The notes under the pieces are model-generated. The model was not told the DNA's origin, made no database searches, and was given only the letters and a program-made list of their open reading frames with translations. From the NCBI GenBank assembly GCA_023258655.1, contig JALQWO010000001.1:25965-52472 (forward strand): a stretch of 26,508 bases of DNA. Reading direction: 5' to 3'. Numbering within the stretch: position 1 is the first letter of the stretch; each line of letters opens with the position of its first letter. The translations under genes and the position numbers were made by a program. The DNA is from Bacteroidia bacterium. GTDB taxonomy: Bacteria > Bacteroidota > Bacteroidia > NS11-12g > UBA955. Below, in pieces: positions 7,099 to 16,152 of this stretch.

Positions 7099-10000
7099 TT
7101 ACCGAATCAAATGCAATGTACCCGAATTTTGATACCGCTTGTCTTTGAAATCGCTGTAACGGAAATCGTACACATAAATCCCCTCCATCGCCATCACGCC
7201 ATTGACGTATCCATCCCAACCCAAGGCAGGATCATTGGATTCAAAGACTTTCTCACCCCAGCGATTGTAAATGGTTAAGTGAAAGGTTTTCAACCCTCCC
7301 GTGTAGGGCAAGAATACTTCATTCAGTCCATTTTGGTTGGGGGTAAATGCATCCGGGATAAATACCACGGGTTCAAAATTGATGACAATATCATTGCTCC
7401 AACTCACACGATTTCCACCCAATTCATAGGCTTTGATGCGGAAAATTTGCTGATAATTATCCTGACCGTTATTGAAATTGTCGGTACTCACCCCTGGGTA
7501 GGTCCTGTACAACTGGAACCCAGAAGTTCCTGGCAAGGCACGATACAATTCATATTTCGCAATACCTCCGGCAAATCCTTGGTAATCGCTGAAAGAAACA
7601 TTCATGGTAAAGGGCCCTGTTTTCACGCCTTTGAGCAATGAGGAGGTATGGGGCGTGGAATAGATTCGGTTTCCACACAGATTCACTGTAGACACCCGGT
7701 ATTCATAGGCTGTGGCATCTGCTGCAATGGTGTTGTCGATATACAATGTATCAGTGGCCGCTGTGCTACCTACTGTTGCAAAGTTGGAGCCGCCCGCAGG
7801 GCGGCGCTCAATGTCCAAAACCCCTGTATTTTGGGCTCCGTTCAACAACTCATAACGAACCCACATGCTGCCATCAGTATTCGGCGGGGGCGCAATGCTC
7901 ACCCATCGCAAATCAATGCTCGACTGATCCACATACACCGCTTTTTGCAGCGTATCTCCCGCACAACCCTTGTCAGAAGTTTCTATTACATTCACATAAC
8001 CCGGTTGCGCCGTCTGGGACCAATCCACAACAACTGCAGTGGTTCCACTTCCCACCGCACCTGCAAAAGAACCGCCACTCACCCACCACTGAAAAGTACT
8101 GCCGGCAAGTCCGTTGATGGAATATCCATGTCCCAAAATATTGGGAATACATACCGCCGTTGGACCGGCAATCTGCTGTGTCAAAGGCTTTCTATTCAGG
8201 GTAATATTGGCCGTTATCCAAGGACCTGGACAACCGGTAACAGAAATCGCCCTGATTTTCACGGGGAATACACCAAAAGTATCACGATTAAAGGCCAACG
8301 ACCATTGTGTTGAATCAGCAGAAATGGTCGGTGTTACATTCAAACCACCGAAATCATACTCATATTTCTTTACACCAGCCACCTTGGAAGTCCAATAACT
8401 AAGCCATGTGCTTGATTGACAATAGGTTAAATCATTCAATGGCGACAGTTTAGGTGCACCATTCAACACCACGGGAAGTTTCATCAGCGGCGATAAACAT
8501 GGCAGTTTGCTCACAGAATCATAGGCAGTGGCAATCACGCCTACCCAAGCTGAGCCAGCGACACCCCAATTGATTGTAGCCGAAGTGCCCAGTGCGGCAC
8601 CGCTCAAACTTCCGCCCGAAACACTCCAAGCATAGGTCTCGCCTCGAACACCATTTACCTTATACCCTACCCCCAAAGACAACTCACACAAATTGTTTGG
8701 ACCTTGTGGCGCCTGCCCCGCCAACGCATGGTTCTTTTTCACTGTGAGTCTCGATGTATCCCTACAACCAAATCGATCTGTCACAATCACCTGCACAGTT
8801 CCCGACCCCAATCCGCCCCAATCCACACTGAACATCGTATCGGCAATCACTTTGCTATTTGTTGCACCGATGGCGGACCAAGTGTAAGTGGATTTCCATA
8901 ATTTCTTGTCCAATGTGTATAGGATTCCACGGTTGTTTGGACATACACTTACCGGCCCCAAAACTCCACTGCCCACCGGCGAACTCACAAAAACCGCGAA
9001 CGAATCCGGGATACTATTACAGCCCAAATTGTTTGTTGCAATCACGGTCACCAAGCCCTTCCCTGCTTTGTTCCATAATACTTTGGCTTCCATATTGCTA
9101 CCCACCTGCGCAGAGGACAACAAGGTCCCGCCCACCACCGTAAACTTGTAGGATGTTTGCGTTTTTGGGGTAGTAAATACAGAGGTTTGATTCAAACAAA
9201 CCGTATCCGTACCCGTGATCACTGGTCGCGCCGGTGCCGCTACCAAATTAACCTGCAAAATGATGTCGGCCGTGCAACCGTATTTGTTTTTTACCGTTAC
9301 AGTGATTTTTCCAATGGCCGTATTCCCCCAATCGATTTTCACAAATCTACCCGTATCTTTTCCGTTGATTGTTCCACCGCTCACCGACCAAGTGTAGGTA
9401 CGTGATGCATCGTATTTGTTGATTTCGTATTGCTCTGCCTGGGTGTTTTGACACAAATTCACCTTGCCCTTCACCGTTTCAATGGGCAAAAACGGTTTTA
9501 CATAAATGAGTACGTTTTGGTTGATAAACTTGGACGGACATGCATTGTCGTAGGCTTCAAACGTCACCCGAAATGGCGTGGTGGTATTGATGTTACAGTC
9601 GGGTGTCCAACAGAAGGTTGAAGTCACCGATTTCCTCGCTGCATTGGCGGTTGGACTGAAAGTAGCTTTGGTTCCTTTGTAACCATTGGTTCCGGCAATG
9701 ATATCGCCATACGCTTTCAGGGTGATGATGTCTTGGGTATCCTTCAAATCCTGACCCGTAACTTTTTTGCAAAGCGTTTCCCCCGCTTCCACATACCATG
9801 GACCGGGTGATTCAAAAGTGAGTGTAGGTCGGTTGTTCTTGCTACAACTGATGACCAAAATCTGCAAATCCAATCGCACCCAAGAAATTGCGATGCCATT
9901 GCGCCATTCAGTCACTTCAATCGCCACCGCATATCTTCCGGCTGCCGGCGCCATATATGTCGTCAATCCATTAAAGGCGTCCACATTCACATACCCCCCA

Positions 10001-10728
10001 GCACCAAAAGGATTGGCCGTTGAGTACCCGGTTACATACTGAACATTCTGAAAGGCGGTCATAGGGTCAGAACAATTCACCACATCTACCCAACTCGCCT
10101 GTCCGCCCTGCCAAGGGGTTACCAACTTGTACGACAGTGAATCACCATCAATGTCGAGCACGCGGTTTCGGATGGTGGTAGTATCGCCAGCACAGATGAA
10201 AGGCACGGGTAAATCCAAAAAGGACGGAGAACTGTTCGCGATTGCTGTAGGAGGTATAAAACCGTAGTACGTCTGCCCCTGGAAGGGCGTTCCCGTATTG
10301 TCAATGAGGTTGCTCTGGGTATTTCGGCAGCACCTTTCCCATTTCAAATGATAACCCGTGGTGGAATTGGGCAGTGTGATATTGACTTCATACACCCCTT
10401 GTTTCAAACAGGCTTTGGCAACCTCGGGACAAGCGGTATTTCCCACAGGGTCCACAGATTTTTCTGATACGAGGCTCGCCTCAAACGTGGTGTAGAGCGA
10501 TTTGTTTTCGTTGTAGACACAAAGTCCCACTTTCTTTTCAAACTGAATTCCTCCATCGGAGGGACTGCAATCGCGGTAGGCGTAAATATTCACGCGATAT
10601 TGTGTATTGGTGCCATTGGATCCCAATCGTTTGTACGTCAAAAAGCCACCCACCAAGTGCGTTGCTTCTAAGGCTGGAAACCAACCAAAAAAGCAAAAAA
10701 TCACAAACCACTGTAGCAGACGTTTCAC
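7099..10728 (-). CDS. Secreted multidomain protein with PKD-like repeats and T9SS type B sorting domain
   Basis: Starting from the GTG at 10728 this is a 1209-residue secreted protein. An N-terminal signal peptide (KRLLQWFVIFCFFGWFPALEA) is followed by THLVGGFLTYKRLG, an opening I associate with large Bacteroidota T9SS proteins. The middle holds at least five PKD-like repeats with the pattern YxWSVSGG...W....G.V.V...GC, then a fibronectin-like segment (LDIERRPAGG, YEYRVSTVNLCGNR). The last 85 or so residues are a type B (gliding-motility-associated) sorting domain: FIPDAFTPNQNGLNEVF, LTIYNRWGEKVFES, GWDGYVNG, GIYVYDFRY. It should cross the outer membrane by T9SS and stay on the surface or be released. 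The upstream in-frame TTG at 10785 is disfavoured because a TAATTTTG promoter element lies inside that extension. No enzymatic domain is visible; adhesion is an inference. Confidence 0.88.
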   Translation of the reverse strand: MKRLLQWFVIFCFFGWFPALEATHLVGGFLTYKRLGSNGTNTQYRVNIYAYRDCSPSDGGIQFEKKVGLCVYNENKSLYTTFEASLVSEKSVDPVGNTACPEVAKACLKQGVYEVNITLPNSTTGYHLKWERCCRNTQSNLIDNTGTPFQGQTYYGFIPPTAIANSSPSFLDLPVPFICAGDTTTIRNRVLDIDGDSLSYKLVTPWQGGQASWVDVVNCSDPMTAFQNVQYVTGYSTANPFGAGGYVNVDAFNGLTTYMAPAAGRYAVAIEVTEWRNGIAISWVRLDLQILVISCSKNNRPTLTFESPGPWYVEAGETLCKKVTGQDLKDTQDIITLKAYGDIIAGTNGYKGTKATFSPTANAARKSVTSTFCWTPDCNINTTTPFRVTFEAYDNACPSKFINQNVLIYVKPFLPIETVKGKVNLCQNTQAEQYEINKYDASRTYTWSVSGGTINGKDTGRFVKIDWGNTAIGKITVTVKNKYGCTADIILQVNLVAAPARPVITGTDTVCLNQTSVFTTPKTQTSYKFTVVGGTLLSSAQVGSNMEAKVLWNKAGKGLVTVIATNNLGCNSIPDSFAVFVSSPVGSGVLGPVSVCPNNRGILYTLDKKLWKSTYTWSAIGATNSKVIADTMFSVDWGGLGSGTVQVIVTDRFGCRDTSRLTVKKNHALAGQAPQGPNNLCELSLGVGYKVNGVRGETYAWSVSGGSLSGAALGTSATINWGVAGSAWVGVIATAYDSVSKLPCLSPLMKLPVVLNGAPKLSPLNDLTYCQSSTWLSYWTSKVAGVKKYEYDFGGLNVTPTISADSTQWSLAFNRDTFGVFPVKIRAISVTGCPGPWITANITLNRKPLTQQIAGPTAVCIPNILGHGYSINGLAGSTFQWWVSGGSFAGAVGSGTTAVVVDWSQTAQPGYVNVIETSDKGCAGDTLQKAVYVDQSSIDLRWVSIAPPPNTDGSMWVRYELLNGAQNTGVLDIERRPAGGSNFATVGSTAATDTLYIDNTIAADATAYEYRVSTVNLCGNRIYSTPHTSSLLKGVKTGPFTMNVSFSDYQGFAGGIAKYELYRALPGTSGFQLYRTYPGVSTDNFNNGQDNYQQIFRIKAYELGGNRVSWSNDIVINFEPVVFIPDAFTPNQNGLNEVFLPYTGGLKTFHLTIYNRWGEKVFESNDPALGWDGYVNGVMAMEGIYVYDFRYSDFKDKRYQNSGTLHLIR

Positions 10729-10743
10729 CAAAAATATCTCTTT

Positions 10744-10751
10744 CAAAATTA
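10744..10751 (-). promoter_or_regulatory. -7 promoter element for the type B T9SS protein
   Basis: On the minus strand this reads TAATTTTG, an exact TAnnTTTG match, ending 15 bp upstream of the GTG start at 10728. A TTTG lies 15 nt further upstream, shorter than the usual 17-23 nt spacing, so the -33 part is doubtful. If real, the transcript starts at about 10737 with a very short leader, which rules out the upstream TTG start. Confidence 0.45.
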
Positions 10752-10816
10752 GACAACTTTTGTGCCCAAATAGTTGCAATGGCAAGTGTTTGCGATGAAA
10801 AAACTATTTTCGCCCC

Positions 10817-11896
10817 ATGAAATTCAATCCAGACTGTCTTCACTTCTTAGGTCACATTCCATGCAAACCCCACAAGGAACAAGGCTTTCACTGCGAAAAC
10901 TGTCTGGCCTACACCCCCATTGAGAAGCGCATTTTGATCATCAAATTGGGCGCCATGGGCGATGTCATTCGAACAACACCCCTGATTACTCGATATAAGA
11001 AACTGTATCCGCATGCCAAATTTACTTGGATCACCCTTTTTCCTGACATTTTGCCAAAGGGAGAGATACACGAGGTGTACAAATTGGGTATCGAAGCGAG
11101 TTTGTATGTAACCAACACCGATTGGGACATTGCGATCAACCTCGACAAAGAGAAAGAGGCGGCTGCCTTGCTGAAAATGGTTAACGCCAAAGAAAAGTAC
11201 GGCTTCATCCTACAGGATGGCGCTACACAACCCGTCAATGATTTGGCGCAACACAAGTTTGACACGGGTTTGTTCGACGACATCAGCAAAGCCAACACCA
11301 AAAATTACTGCACGGAAATATTCGAAATCTGCGGCCTCACGTACGAAGGAGAGCCATATTTGTTAGACAATCATGCCGACAAAGGATTTGTGTGGGACCT
11401 GGACCGTAGCAAGCCCATCATCGGATTGAATACGGGCTGTGGTGATCGCTGGACCACCCGTTTGTGGAGCATAGAAAATTGGGTTGATTTGGCCAAAAAG
11501 ATTGAAGTGGCGGGATACACGCCCTTGCTTTTGGGCGGTGCTCAAGAGCATGAGCGCAACTTGGCCATACAAGAAGGCAGTAACGCCAGTTACTTGGGCC
11601 ACTACCCGTTGCAGCAATTCATCAACCTCATCGATCAGTGCGATTTGGTTGTAACACAGGTAACCATGGGCATGCATCTGACTTTGGGTCTAGGCAAAAA
11701 AATTGTGCTGATGAACAACATTTTCAATCCCCATGAATTCGACCTTTTCAACAAGGGAGCCATTGTGCAGCCCCCTAAAACTTGTAAGTGTTTTTATCGT
11801 GGCAGCTGCGTGGATGGGAACAGTTGCATGGAGACGTTGAAACCCGAAGTGGTGATGGAGCATGTAAATCAAGTCCTGAACGGCCCATCCCACTAA
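10817..11896 (+). CDS. Family 9 glycosyltransferase (heptosyltransferase-like) with terminal Cys clusters
   Basis: The 359-residue protein shows the GT-B fold pattern of GT9 (WaaC/WaaF-like) enzymes. The N-domain opens with RILIIKLGAMGDVIRTTPLI (about residues 38-57). The C-domain has PIIGLNTGCGDRWTTRLW, YTPLLLGGAQE for the sugar-nucleotide site, and DLVVTQVTMGMHLTLGLGKKIV, where GT9 enzymes usually read TGDTGxMHLAxAxG; here Asp-Thr is replaced by Val-Thr. Such enzymes add heptose or related sugars to lipopolysaccharide from ADP-sugars; acceptor and donor are not determinable here. Unusual features are four Cys near the N-terminus (C7, C16, C26, C29) and four near the C-terminus (C323, C325, C331, C337), possibly one metal or disulphide site. 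It is divergent from the T9SS gene and has no operon partner. Confidence 0.82.
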   Translation: MKFNPDCLHFLGHIPCKPHKEQGFHCENCLAYTPIEKRILIIKLGAMGDVIRTTPLITRYKKLYPHAKFTWITLFPDILPKGEIHEVYKLGIEASLYVTNTDWDIAINLDKEKEAAALLKMVNAKEKYGFILQDGATQPVNDLAQHKFDTGLFDDISKANTKNYCTEIFEICGLTYEGEPYLLDNHADKGFVWDLDRSKPIIGLNTGCGDRWTTRLWSIENWVDLAKKIEVAGYTPLLLGGAQEHERNLAIQEGSNASYLGHYPLQQFINLIDQCDLVVTQVTMGMHLTLGLGKKIVLMNNIFNPHEFDLFNKGAIVQPPKTCKCFYRGSCVDGNSCMETLKPEVVMEHVNQVLNGPSH

Positions 11897-11928
11897 CCCT
11901 CAATCATTTCAGGATTTTTCTTTGCGAA

Positions 11929-11959
11929 TTGCAAAATTCCGCATAAGTCACTATTTTTG
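11929..11959 (+). promoter_or_regulatory. Promoter of tRNA-Met
   Basis: TATTTTTG at 11952-11959 matches the -7 consensus TAnnTTTG exactly, and a TTG at 11929-11931 lies 20 nt upstream as the -33 element. The expected transcript start is a few bases before the mature tRNA 5' end at 11971. This is the best-formed promoter in the window. Confidence 0.6.
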
Positions 11960-11970
11960 CAGCCCTCAAT

Positions 11971-12044
11971 GGCGAGGTAGCTCAGGTGGTTAGAGCGCAG
12001 GATTCATAACCCTGAGGTCGGGGGTTCAATTCCCCCCTTCGCTA
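11971..12044 (+). tRNA. tRNA-Met (CAT anticodon), elongator type
   Basis: A full cloverleaf can be drawn. The acceptor stem is 11971-11977 with 12037-12043 (two G-U pairs), the D stem GCTC/GAGC, the anticodon loop TTCATAA with CAT at 12005-12007, the variable region AGGTC, the T stem GGGGG/CCCCC with loop TTCAATT, and the discriminator is A at 12044. The 3' CCA is not encoded. The anticodon stem closes with an A-C mismatch at 31-39. The G1-U72 pair and the stem sequences do not look like an initiator tRNA, which has an unpaired 1-72 position and three G-C pairs at the anticodon. A CAT-anticodon tRNA-Ile (lysidine type) is the alternative but seems less likely. Confidence 0.93.
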
Positions 12045-12053
12045 CAACAAAAG

Positions 12054-12080
12054 AAAAGTCATCAGTAATGGTGACTTTTT
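12054..12080 (+). terminator. Rho-independent terminator-like hairpin after tRNA-Met
   Basis: AAAAGTCATC (12054-12063) pairs with GGTGACTTTT (12070-12079), including one G-U pair, around a 6-nt loop. The 3' arm runs into a short T tract (12076-12080). It starts 10 bp after the tRNA end. The stem is AT-rich, so strength is uncertain, but position and shape fit termination of the tRNA transcript. Confidence 0.6.
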
Positions 12081-12083
12081 CTA

Positions 12084-12113
12084 TTTACGCTACCGTCAAA
12101 ATGTGTAAATTTG
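12084..12113 (+). promoter_or_regulatory. Promoter of the DUF5686 gene group
   Basis: TAAATTTG at 12106-12113 is an exact -7 match and TTTA at 12084-12087, 18 nt upstream, is a one-mismatch -33 element. The predicted transcript start near 12120 leaves a leader of about 50 nt before the ATG at 12173. It lies after the tRNA terminator, so the three downstream genes have their own transcript. Confidence 0.5.
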
Positions 12114-12172
12114 TAGGAATGCATTGCTTGCAAAGCCCAATAAATCAGCGCGTACCACAGCTTACACATCCT

Positions 12173-14719
12173 ATGACTGTGCGATTGATTATGACGCTCT
12201 GCTTTCTGTTGATGGGCAGTGTGCATGCCACCAACCAAAAGCACCCAATTGCCCATAGAGATTCCAACATTGTCCGCCCAGTAAATCACATCCATGGCGT
12301 TCTCTGGGATGAAGAAACCCACGAACCTGTCCCCTATGCGAACATCTTTTTCAAAGGCACAACACTGGGGATTTACACCGATTTTGAAGGCCAGTTTGAT
12401 CTAGGATTTCGTCCCTGGCCCGCCGATACCATAGAAATCATTTACATGGGATACGAGACGATAACCATCGCCCTCGACACTGTAAAGTCCCTGCCCTTGC
12501 AGCTCTACTTCAAAAGAAAAGTAGAAAGAATGCAAGGAGCCAATATCCGCTTGGGCATCAATCCTGCCATGATTTGGGTAAACCTCGCCCAGAAAAAACG
12601 GGAAATCAACAACCCAGACCGCATCAGTAGTTATGAATGTGAAGTGTTTTCGAAAACCACTGTGGCCATCAACAACATTTCTAAGAATTTGAAAAAAACC
12701 AAGCTCGCCACCGAAGTGGGAAGCTATTTCGATACCATTTCTTATCTCACCGGAGATAGCAACAAGGCGATTCTGCCTGTCCTTTTCTCCGAGGTATTGA
12801 GCGATTTCAGCTTCCAACGCAACCCACGGCTTTCCAAAGAAGTGGTAAAGGCCACCCGCATCCGGGGCATTGGCGTTACCGATGGAACTTTCATCGGCCA
12901 AATGATGGGGAACACTTTTACCAACTACAACATTTACGATGAGAGTTTGGTGGTTTTGGACAAAGGCATCCCAACGCCAATCAGCCCAGGTGCTGAATTG
13001 ATCTATGACTACAAATTGGTGAATGTAGACAAAATGGGACCGCGACGCTTGTTCCAAATCCAGGTTACACCCAAAAATCCGCGAGACTTGGCATTGAGTG
13101 GTTTCATTTGGATTGAAGACACGAGTGGAGCCATCGTGCGTTTGAGCGTTGAGATCACTGGTGCCGCCAACCTTAATTACATCGAAAAGCTCAAGTTCTC
13201 ACAAGAATACGTGCCAACGCCATCCGGCGCCTATTTCTGTACCAAAGCCCGTGTGATGATCGACATTGGTGAACTGTCTGAGCAAGCAGCAGGGATGGTA
13301 GCCACCAACGTGCTCTCATGCAAAGACATGCGTTTTGGCATGGAATTCCCCCCAAGATTTTTTGACAACCGCATCCAAATTGCCCCGGAAGCGAACTTGA
13401 AATCAGACACCTTTTGGACGGCCCATGCACACATCAAACAATCGGCAGAAGAGGCCAGGATATCTGGCAAAATTGATACGCTAAACAGTTTACCCAGGGT
13501 GAAGTCATACATCGACCTGGTGAATTTTTTGGTTGATGGATACCAACGAATTGGCAAGATGGATTTTGGTCCCTATTACACCCTCGCCAGTTGGAACCCC
13601 TACGAAGGTTTCCGAATGAAAATGGGCTTCAGAACCACCCCGGCCATTTCCAAAAATTCACTCACCACCGGATTCTTGGCCTATGGCTTTCACGATAAAG
13701 CCTACAAATACGGACTCAAGACAGACATCATCTTGAATCAAACCTATTACACGAAACTCTCACTGTCGCACACCTACGACACAGAACTCATCGGACTCAC
13801 AGACAATGAACTGTATGCGCAAAGTTTGTTTACTGCATTCAACCTTTTTGGATCGAACAATATCACTTTGGTGAGACAGAGCAAGGTGAATCTTGGGACC
13901 GATTTACGCCCTGGTCTTCGCGTAACGGCAGGAGCATTTCATGGAATTTACAATTTCCCTTATGTGAGAAATTACCGTTTCGCTTATTATTCCAATTATC
14001 CCAATACGGACTCTGGCACTATTTCCAACAAAATCACCAACTCCTACTTGGCATTTCGGTTATTTTTCCACCCCAAGAGTTATGACATCCGCACCGAATA
14101 TGACCGCATGACTTTTAGCGCGGGCGGACCGAAATATTCGCTGTATGTTCAACAGGGAATCAAAGGTTTGTTGGGTTCTCAATACAATTACACCAAACTG
14201 CAGTTGGGCTATGAATACGATCAAACCTGGAGCATCATGGGAAGGAGTATTTTCGGTGTTGATTACTCGCAAGTATTTGGCTTGCTACCCTATCCATTGC
14301 TCACCGTCTACGTTGGCAACCAAAGTTTCATGTACAGCCAAAATGCCTACAATCAAATGCGCATTTTCGAATTTGTATCAGACAAGAGTTTACAATTGAG
14401 TTTTGAGCACCATTTCAACGGCTACGTCATCAACCGCATCCCATTGCTCAACCATTTCAAACTTCGGGAGGTTGTTTCAACCAAAGCCATTTACGGCACA
14501 CTGCAAGAACAAAACCGATTGCTGATCCCGAAAAGCTGGGAAGGCCAACCCATCACCCAATTCAAGACGTTTGACAAAAAACCCTATTGGGAAGTGGGTG
14601 TAGGCATTGAGAATATTTTCAAGTGTATTCGCATCGATTTGATTTGGCGAATGACCTATTTGGAAGCAAACTCCTATCGAAATGTAGGGGTAAAGGCCAG
14701 CTTTGCCATGTACTTTTGA
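12173..14719 (+). CDS. Outer-membrane DUF5686 protein with carboxypeptidase-regulatory-like domain
   Basis: Started at ATG 12173, the protein is 848 residues with a clear signal peptide (MTVRLIMTLCFLLMGSVHA, cleavage near residue 19). Residues about 39-113 form a carboxypeptidase-D regulatory-like beta sandwich (HGVLWDEETHEPVPYANIFF, GIYTDFEGQFDL, IIYMGYETITI), common at the N-terminus of Bacteroidota outer-membrane proteins. The rest fits DUF5686: a mid-domain and then many amphipathic strands rich in Tyr, Asn and Gly, ending in the aromatic NVGVKASFAMYF expected for a barrel. Function is unknown; it lacks the plug and TonB box of a SusC transporter. Earlier in-frame ATGs (from 12068) lie in the tRNA terminator and promoter. 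The next gene starts 13 bp after the stop. Confidence 0.86.
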   Translation: MTVRLIMTLCFLLMGSVHATNQKHPIAHRDSNIVRPVNHIHGVLWDEETHEPVPYANIFFKGTTLGIYTDFEGQFDLGFRPWPADTIEIIYMGYETITIALDTVKSLPLQLYFKRKVERMQGANIRLGINPAMIWVNLAQKKREINNPDRISSYECEVFSKTTVAINNISKNLKKTKLATEVGSYFDTISYLTGDSNKAILPVLFSEVLSDFSFQRNPRLSKEVVKATRIRGIGVTDGTFIGQMMGNTFTNYNIYDESLVVLDKGIPTPISPGAELIYDYKLVNVDKMGPRRLFQIQVTPKNPRDLALSGFIWIEDTSGAIVRLSVEITGAANLNYIEKLKFSQEYVPTPSGAYFCTKARVMIDIGELSEQAAGMVATNVLSCKDMRFGMEFPPRFFDNRIQIAPEANLKSDTFWTAHAHIKQSAEEARISGKIDTLNSLPRVKSYIDLVNFLVDGYQRIGKMDFGPYYTLASWNPYEGFRMKMGFRTTPAISKNSLTTGFLAYGFHDKAYKYGLKTDIILNQTYYTKLSLSHTYDTELIGLTDNELYAQSLFTAFNLFGSNNITLVRQSKVNLGTDLRPGLRVTAGAFHGIYNFPYVRNYRFAYYSNYPNTDSGTISNKITNSYLAFRLFFHPKSYDIRTEYDRMTFSAGGPKYSLYVQQGIKGLLGSQYNYTKLQLGYEYDQTWSIMGRSIFGVDYSQVFGLLPYPLLTVYVGNQSFMYSQNAYNQMRIFEFVSDKSLQLSFEHHFNGYVINRIPLLNHFKLREVVSTKAIYGTLQEQNRLLIPKSWEGQPITQFKTFDKKPYWEVGVGIENIFKCIRIDLIWRMTYLEANSYRNVGVKASFAMYF

Positions 14720-14732
14720 TTTTCATTTCATC

Positions 14733-16151
14733 ATGCTACAGCATCCTACTTATACTTGTCACGGTGCCGCACAGCGTGTCACAGGTTCAAAACATTTGAT
14801 CACAACATCCTTGGGAACCCAGGTACTGTTGGACTGCGGACTCGTTCAGGGTGAAGGCGCCGAGGGCGATTTACTAAACCGTCATTGGGGGTTTGATCCA
14901 AGAAATATCGACTGTGTCATTTTATCGCATGCCCACATCGACCATACCGGTTTGCTGCCGCGATTGGTGAGGGATGGATTTTCAGGCCCCATTTATTGTA
15001 ACGGCGCAACAATGGACTTGTGCAACATGATGCTATTGGATAGTGCTCACATTCAAGAATCAGATTTGAATCGGGTAAACAAAAGACGCATCGCTCGTGG
15101 TGAGTCAGCCATCGAGCCCCTTTACACGGAAAAAGATGTAGTTCAAACGTTGGGACAAATGAAAAGTGTGGAGGATGAGGCTTGGTTTCAAATCGATGAA
15201 TCTTGCAAGTTTCAACTCATACCCAATGCCCACATTTTGGGTAGCGGTTGTATTCATTTGTCGTTGCAAAGTATCGAAAACAAGACCGTTGCATTGACCT
15301 TCACAGGTGATATCGGAAGACCTAACGACCAAATTTTGGAGGGACCTTTTCCTTTTCCACAATCAGATTATATCATCTGCGAAAGCACCTATGGTAACCG
15401 TGAGCATTTGCCAAGTGCTGATGCCAAGGATCCCCTGCTCGCCCTGATTCGACACATTTGTGTAGAAAAACAAGGCAAAATCATCATCCCGGCCTTTTCG
15501 ATTGACCGAACCCAGGAAATCATCTACTTATTAGACCAGTTGGAGCATGAGAAAAAACTCCCTTCGATCAAAGTGTATGTAGACTCTCCATTGAGTGTAA
15601 AGGCCACCCAGGTGATGTCTATCCATCGCGAGAGCTTCAATCCCCAAATTTTGGACTATATCTCCCGGGATGGCGACCCATTTGCATTTCAGAATTTACA
15701 TTACGTATCGAAATTGGAGGAATCCAAGGCCATCAACGAAGAAAAACAACCAAGCATCATCATCTCCGCTAGCGGCATGGCCGATGCGGGCAGAATCAAA
15801 CACCACATTGCCAACAATATTGAAGACCCCAATTGTGCCATTTTGCTGGTTGGATATGCTTCTCCGCGCAGTTTGGCCGGGCAGCTTATTGAAGGCAGGG
15901 AGGAAGTGAGAATTTTCGGCGACATCCACAAGGTCAAGGCCGAAATTCATCGGATGGATAATTTTAGTGCGCATGCGGATTGGAGGGAAATGTGCGATTA
16001 CTTGTCGTGTCAAGACCCCAGTAAAGTGAAGAAAGTATTCCTGGTTCATGGCGAACCCAGTGGAATGGCCAGTTTTGAAACCAAATTAAACAACATCGGT
16101 TTTGCCGATGTTGAACCCGCCAAGATGGGCGTATCACATACCTTGATTTAA
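14733..16151 (+). CDS. Beta-CASP metallo-beta-lactamase-fold RNA hydrolase
   Basis: This 472-residue cytoplasmic protein has the whole MBL/beta-CASP motif set: SHAHIDHTG (residues 65-73, motif 2), NAHILGSG (motif 3 His), FTGDIGRPND (motif 4 Asp), ESTYGNREH at the domain border, PAFSIDRTQEII of the beta-CASP insert, SASGMADAGRIKHHI (motif B region), NFSAHADW (motif C His) and VHGEP near the end. This is the bacterial CPSF/Ysh1-like group, which hydrolyses RNA using two zinc ions; the actual substrate is unknown. I start at ATG 14733 (MLQHPTYTCHGAAQRVTGS), which gives the family N-terminus; the ATG at 14703 lies inside the previous gene. The following hydrolase starts after a 1-nt gap, so the pair is probably coupled. 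Confidence 0.92.
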   Translation: MLQHPTYTCHGAAQRVTGSKHLITTSLGTQVLLDCGLVQGEGAEGDLLNRHWGFDPRNIDCVILSHAHIDHTGLLPRLVRDGFSGPIYCNGATMDLCNMMLLDSAHIQESDLNRVNKRRIARGESAIEPLYTEKDVVQTLGQMKSVEDEAWFQIDESCKFQLIPNAHILGSGCIHLSLQSIENKTVALTFTGDIGRPNDQILEGPFPFPQSDYIICESTYGNREHLPSADAKDPLLALIRHICVEKQGKIIIPAFSIDRTQEIIYLLDQLEHEKKLPSIKVYVDSPLSVKATQVMSIHRESFNPQILDYISRDGDPFAFQNLHYVSKLEESKAINEEKQPSIIISASGMADAGRIKHHIANNIEDPNCAILLVGYASPRSLAGQLIEGREEVRIFGDIHKVKAEIHRMDNFSAHADWREMCDYLSCQDPSKVKKVFLVHGEPSGMASFETKLNNIGFADVEPAKMGVSHTLI

Positions 16152-16152
16152 A

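Noticed and set aside
7279..8313. Plus-strand open frames of 120 and 221 codons inside the large T9SS gene
   Set aside because: They are Cys- and Arg-rich shadows of PKD-like repeats on the minus strand; no promoter or domain was found.
7099..10728. Repeated short motifs as a possible DNA repeat array or CRISPR
   Set aside because: The repeats are at protein level (PKD-like units of unequal length) with no conserved nucleotide repeats or equal spacers.
11971..12044. tRNA-Met as an attachment site for an integrated element
   Set aside because: No integrase gene and no direct repeat of the tRNA 3' end was seen in the following sequence; the neighbours are ordinary chromosomal genes.
11971..12044. 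Initiator tRNA-fMet
   Set aside because: Positions 1 and 72 can pair (G-U) and the anticodon stem lacks the three consecutive G-C pairs next to the loop.
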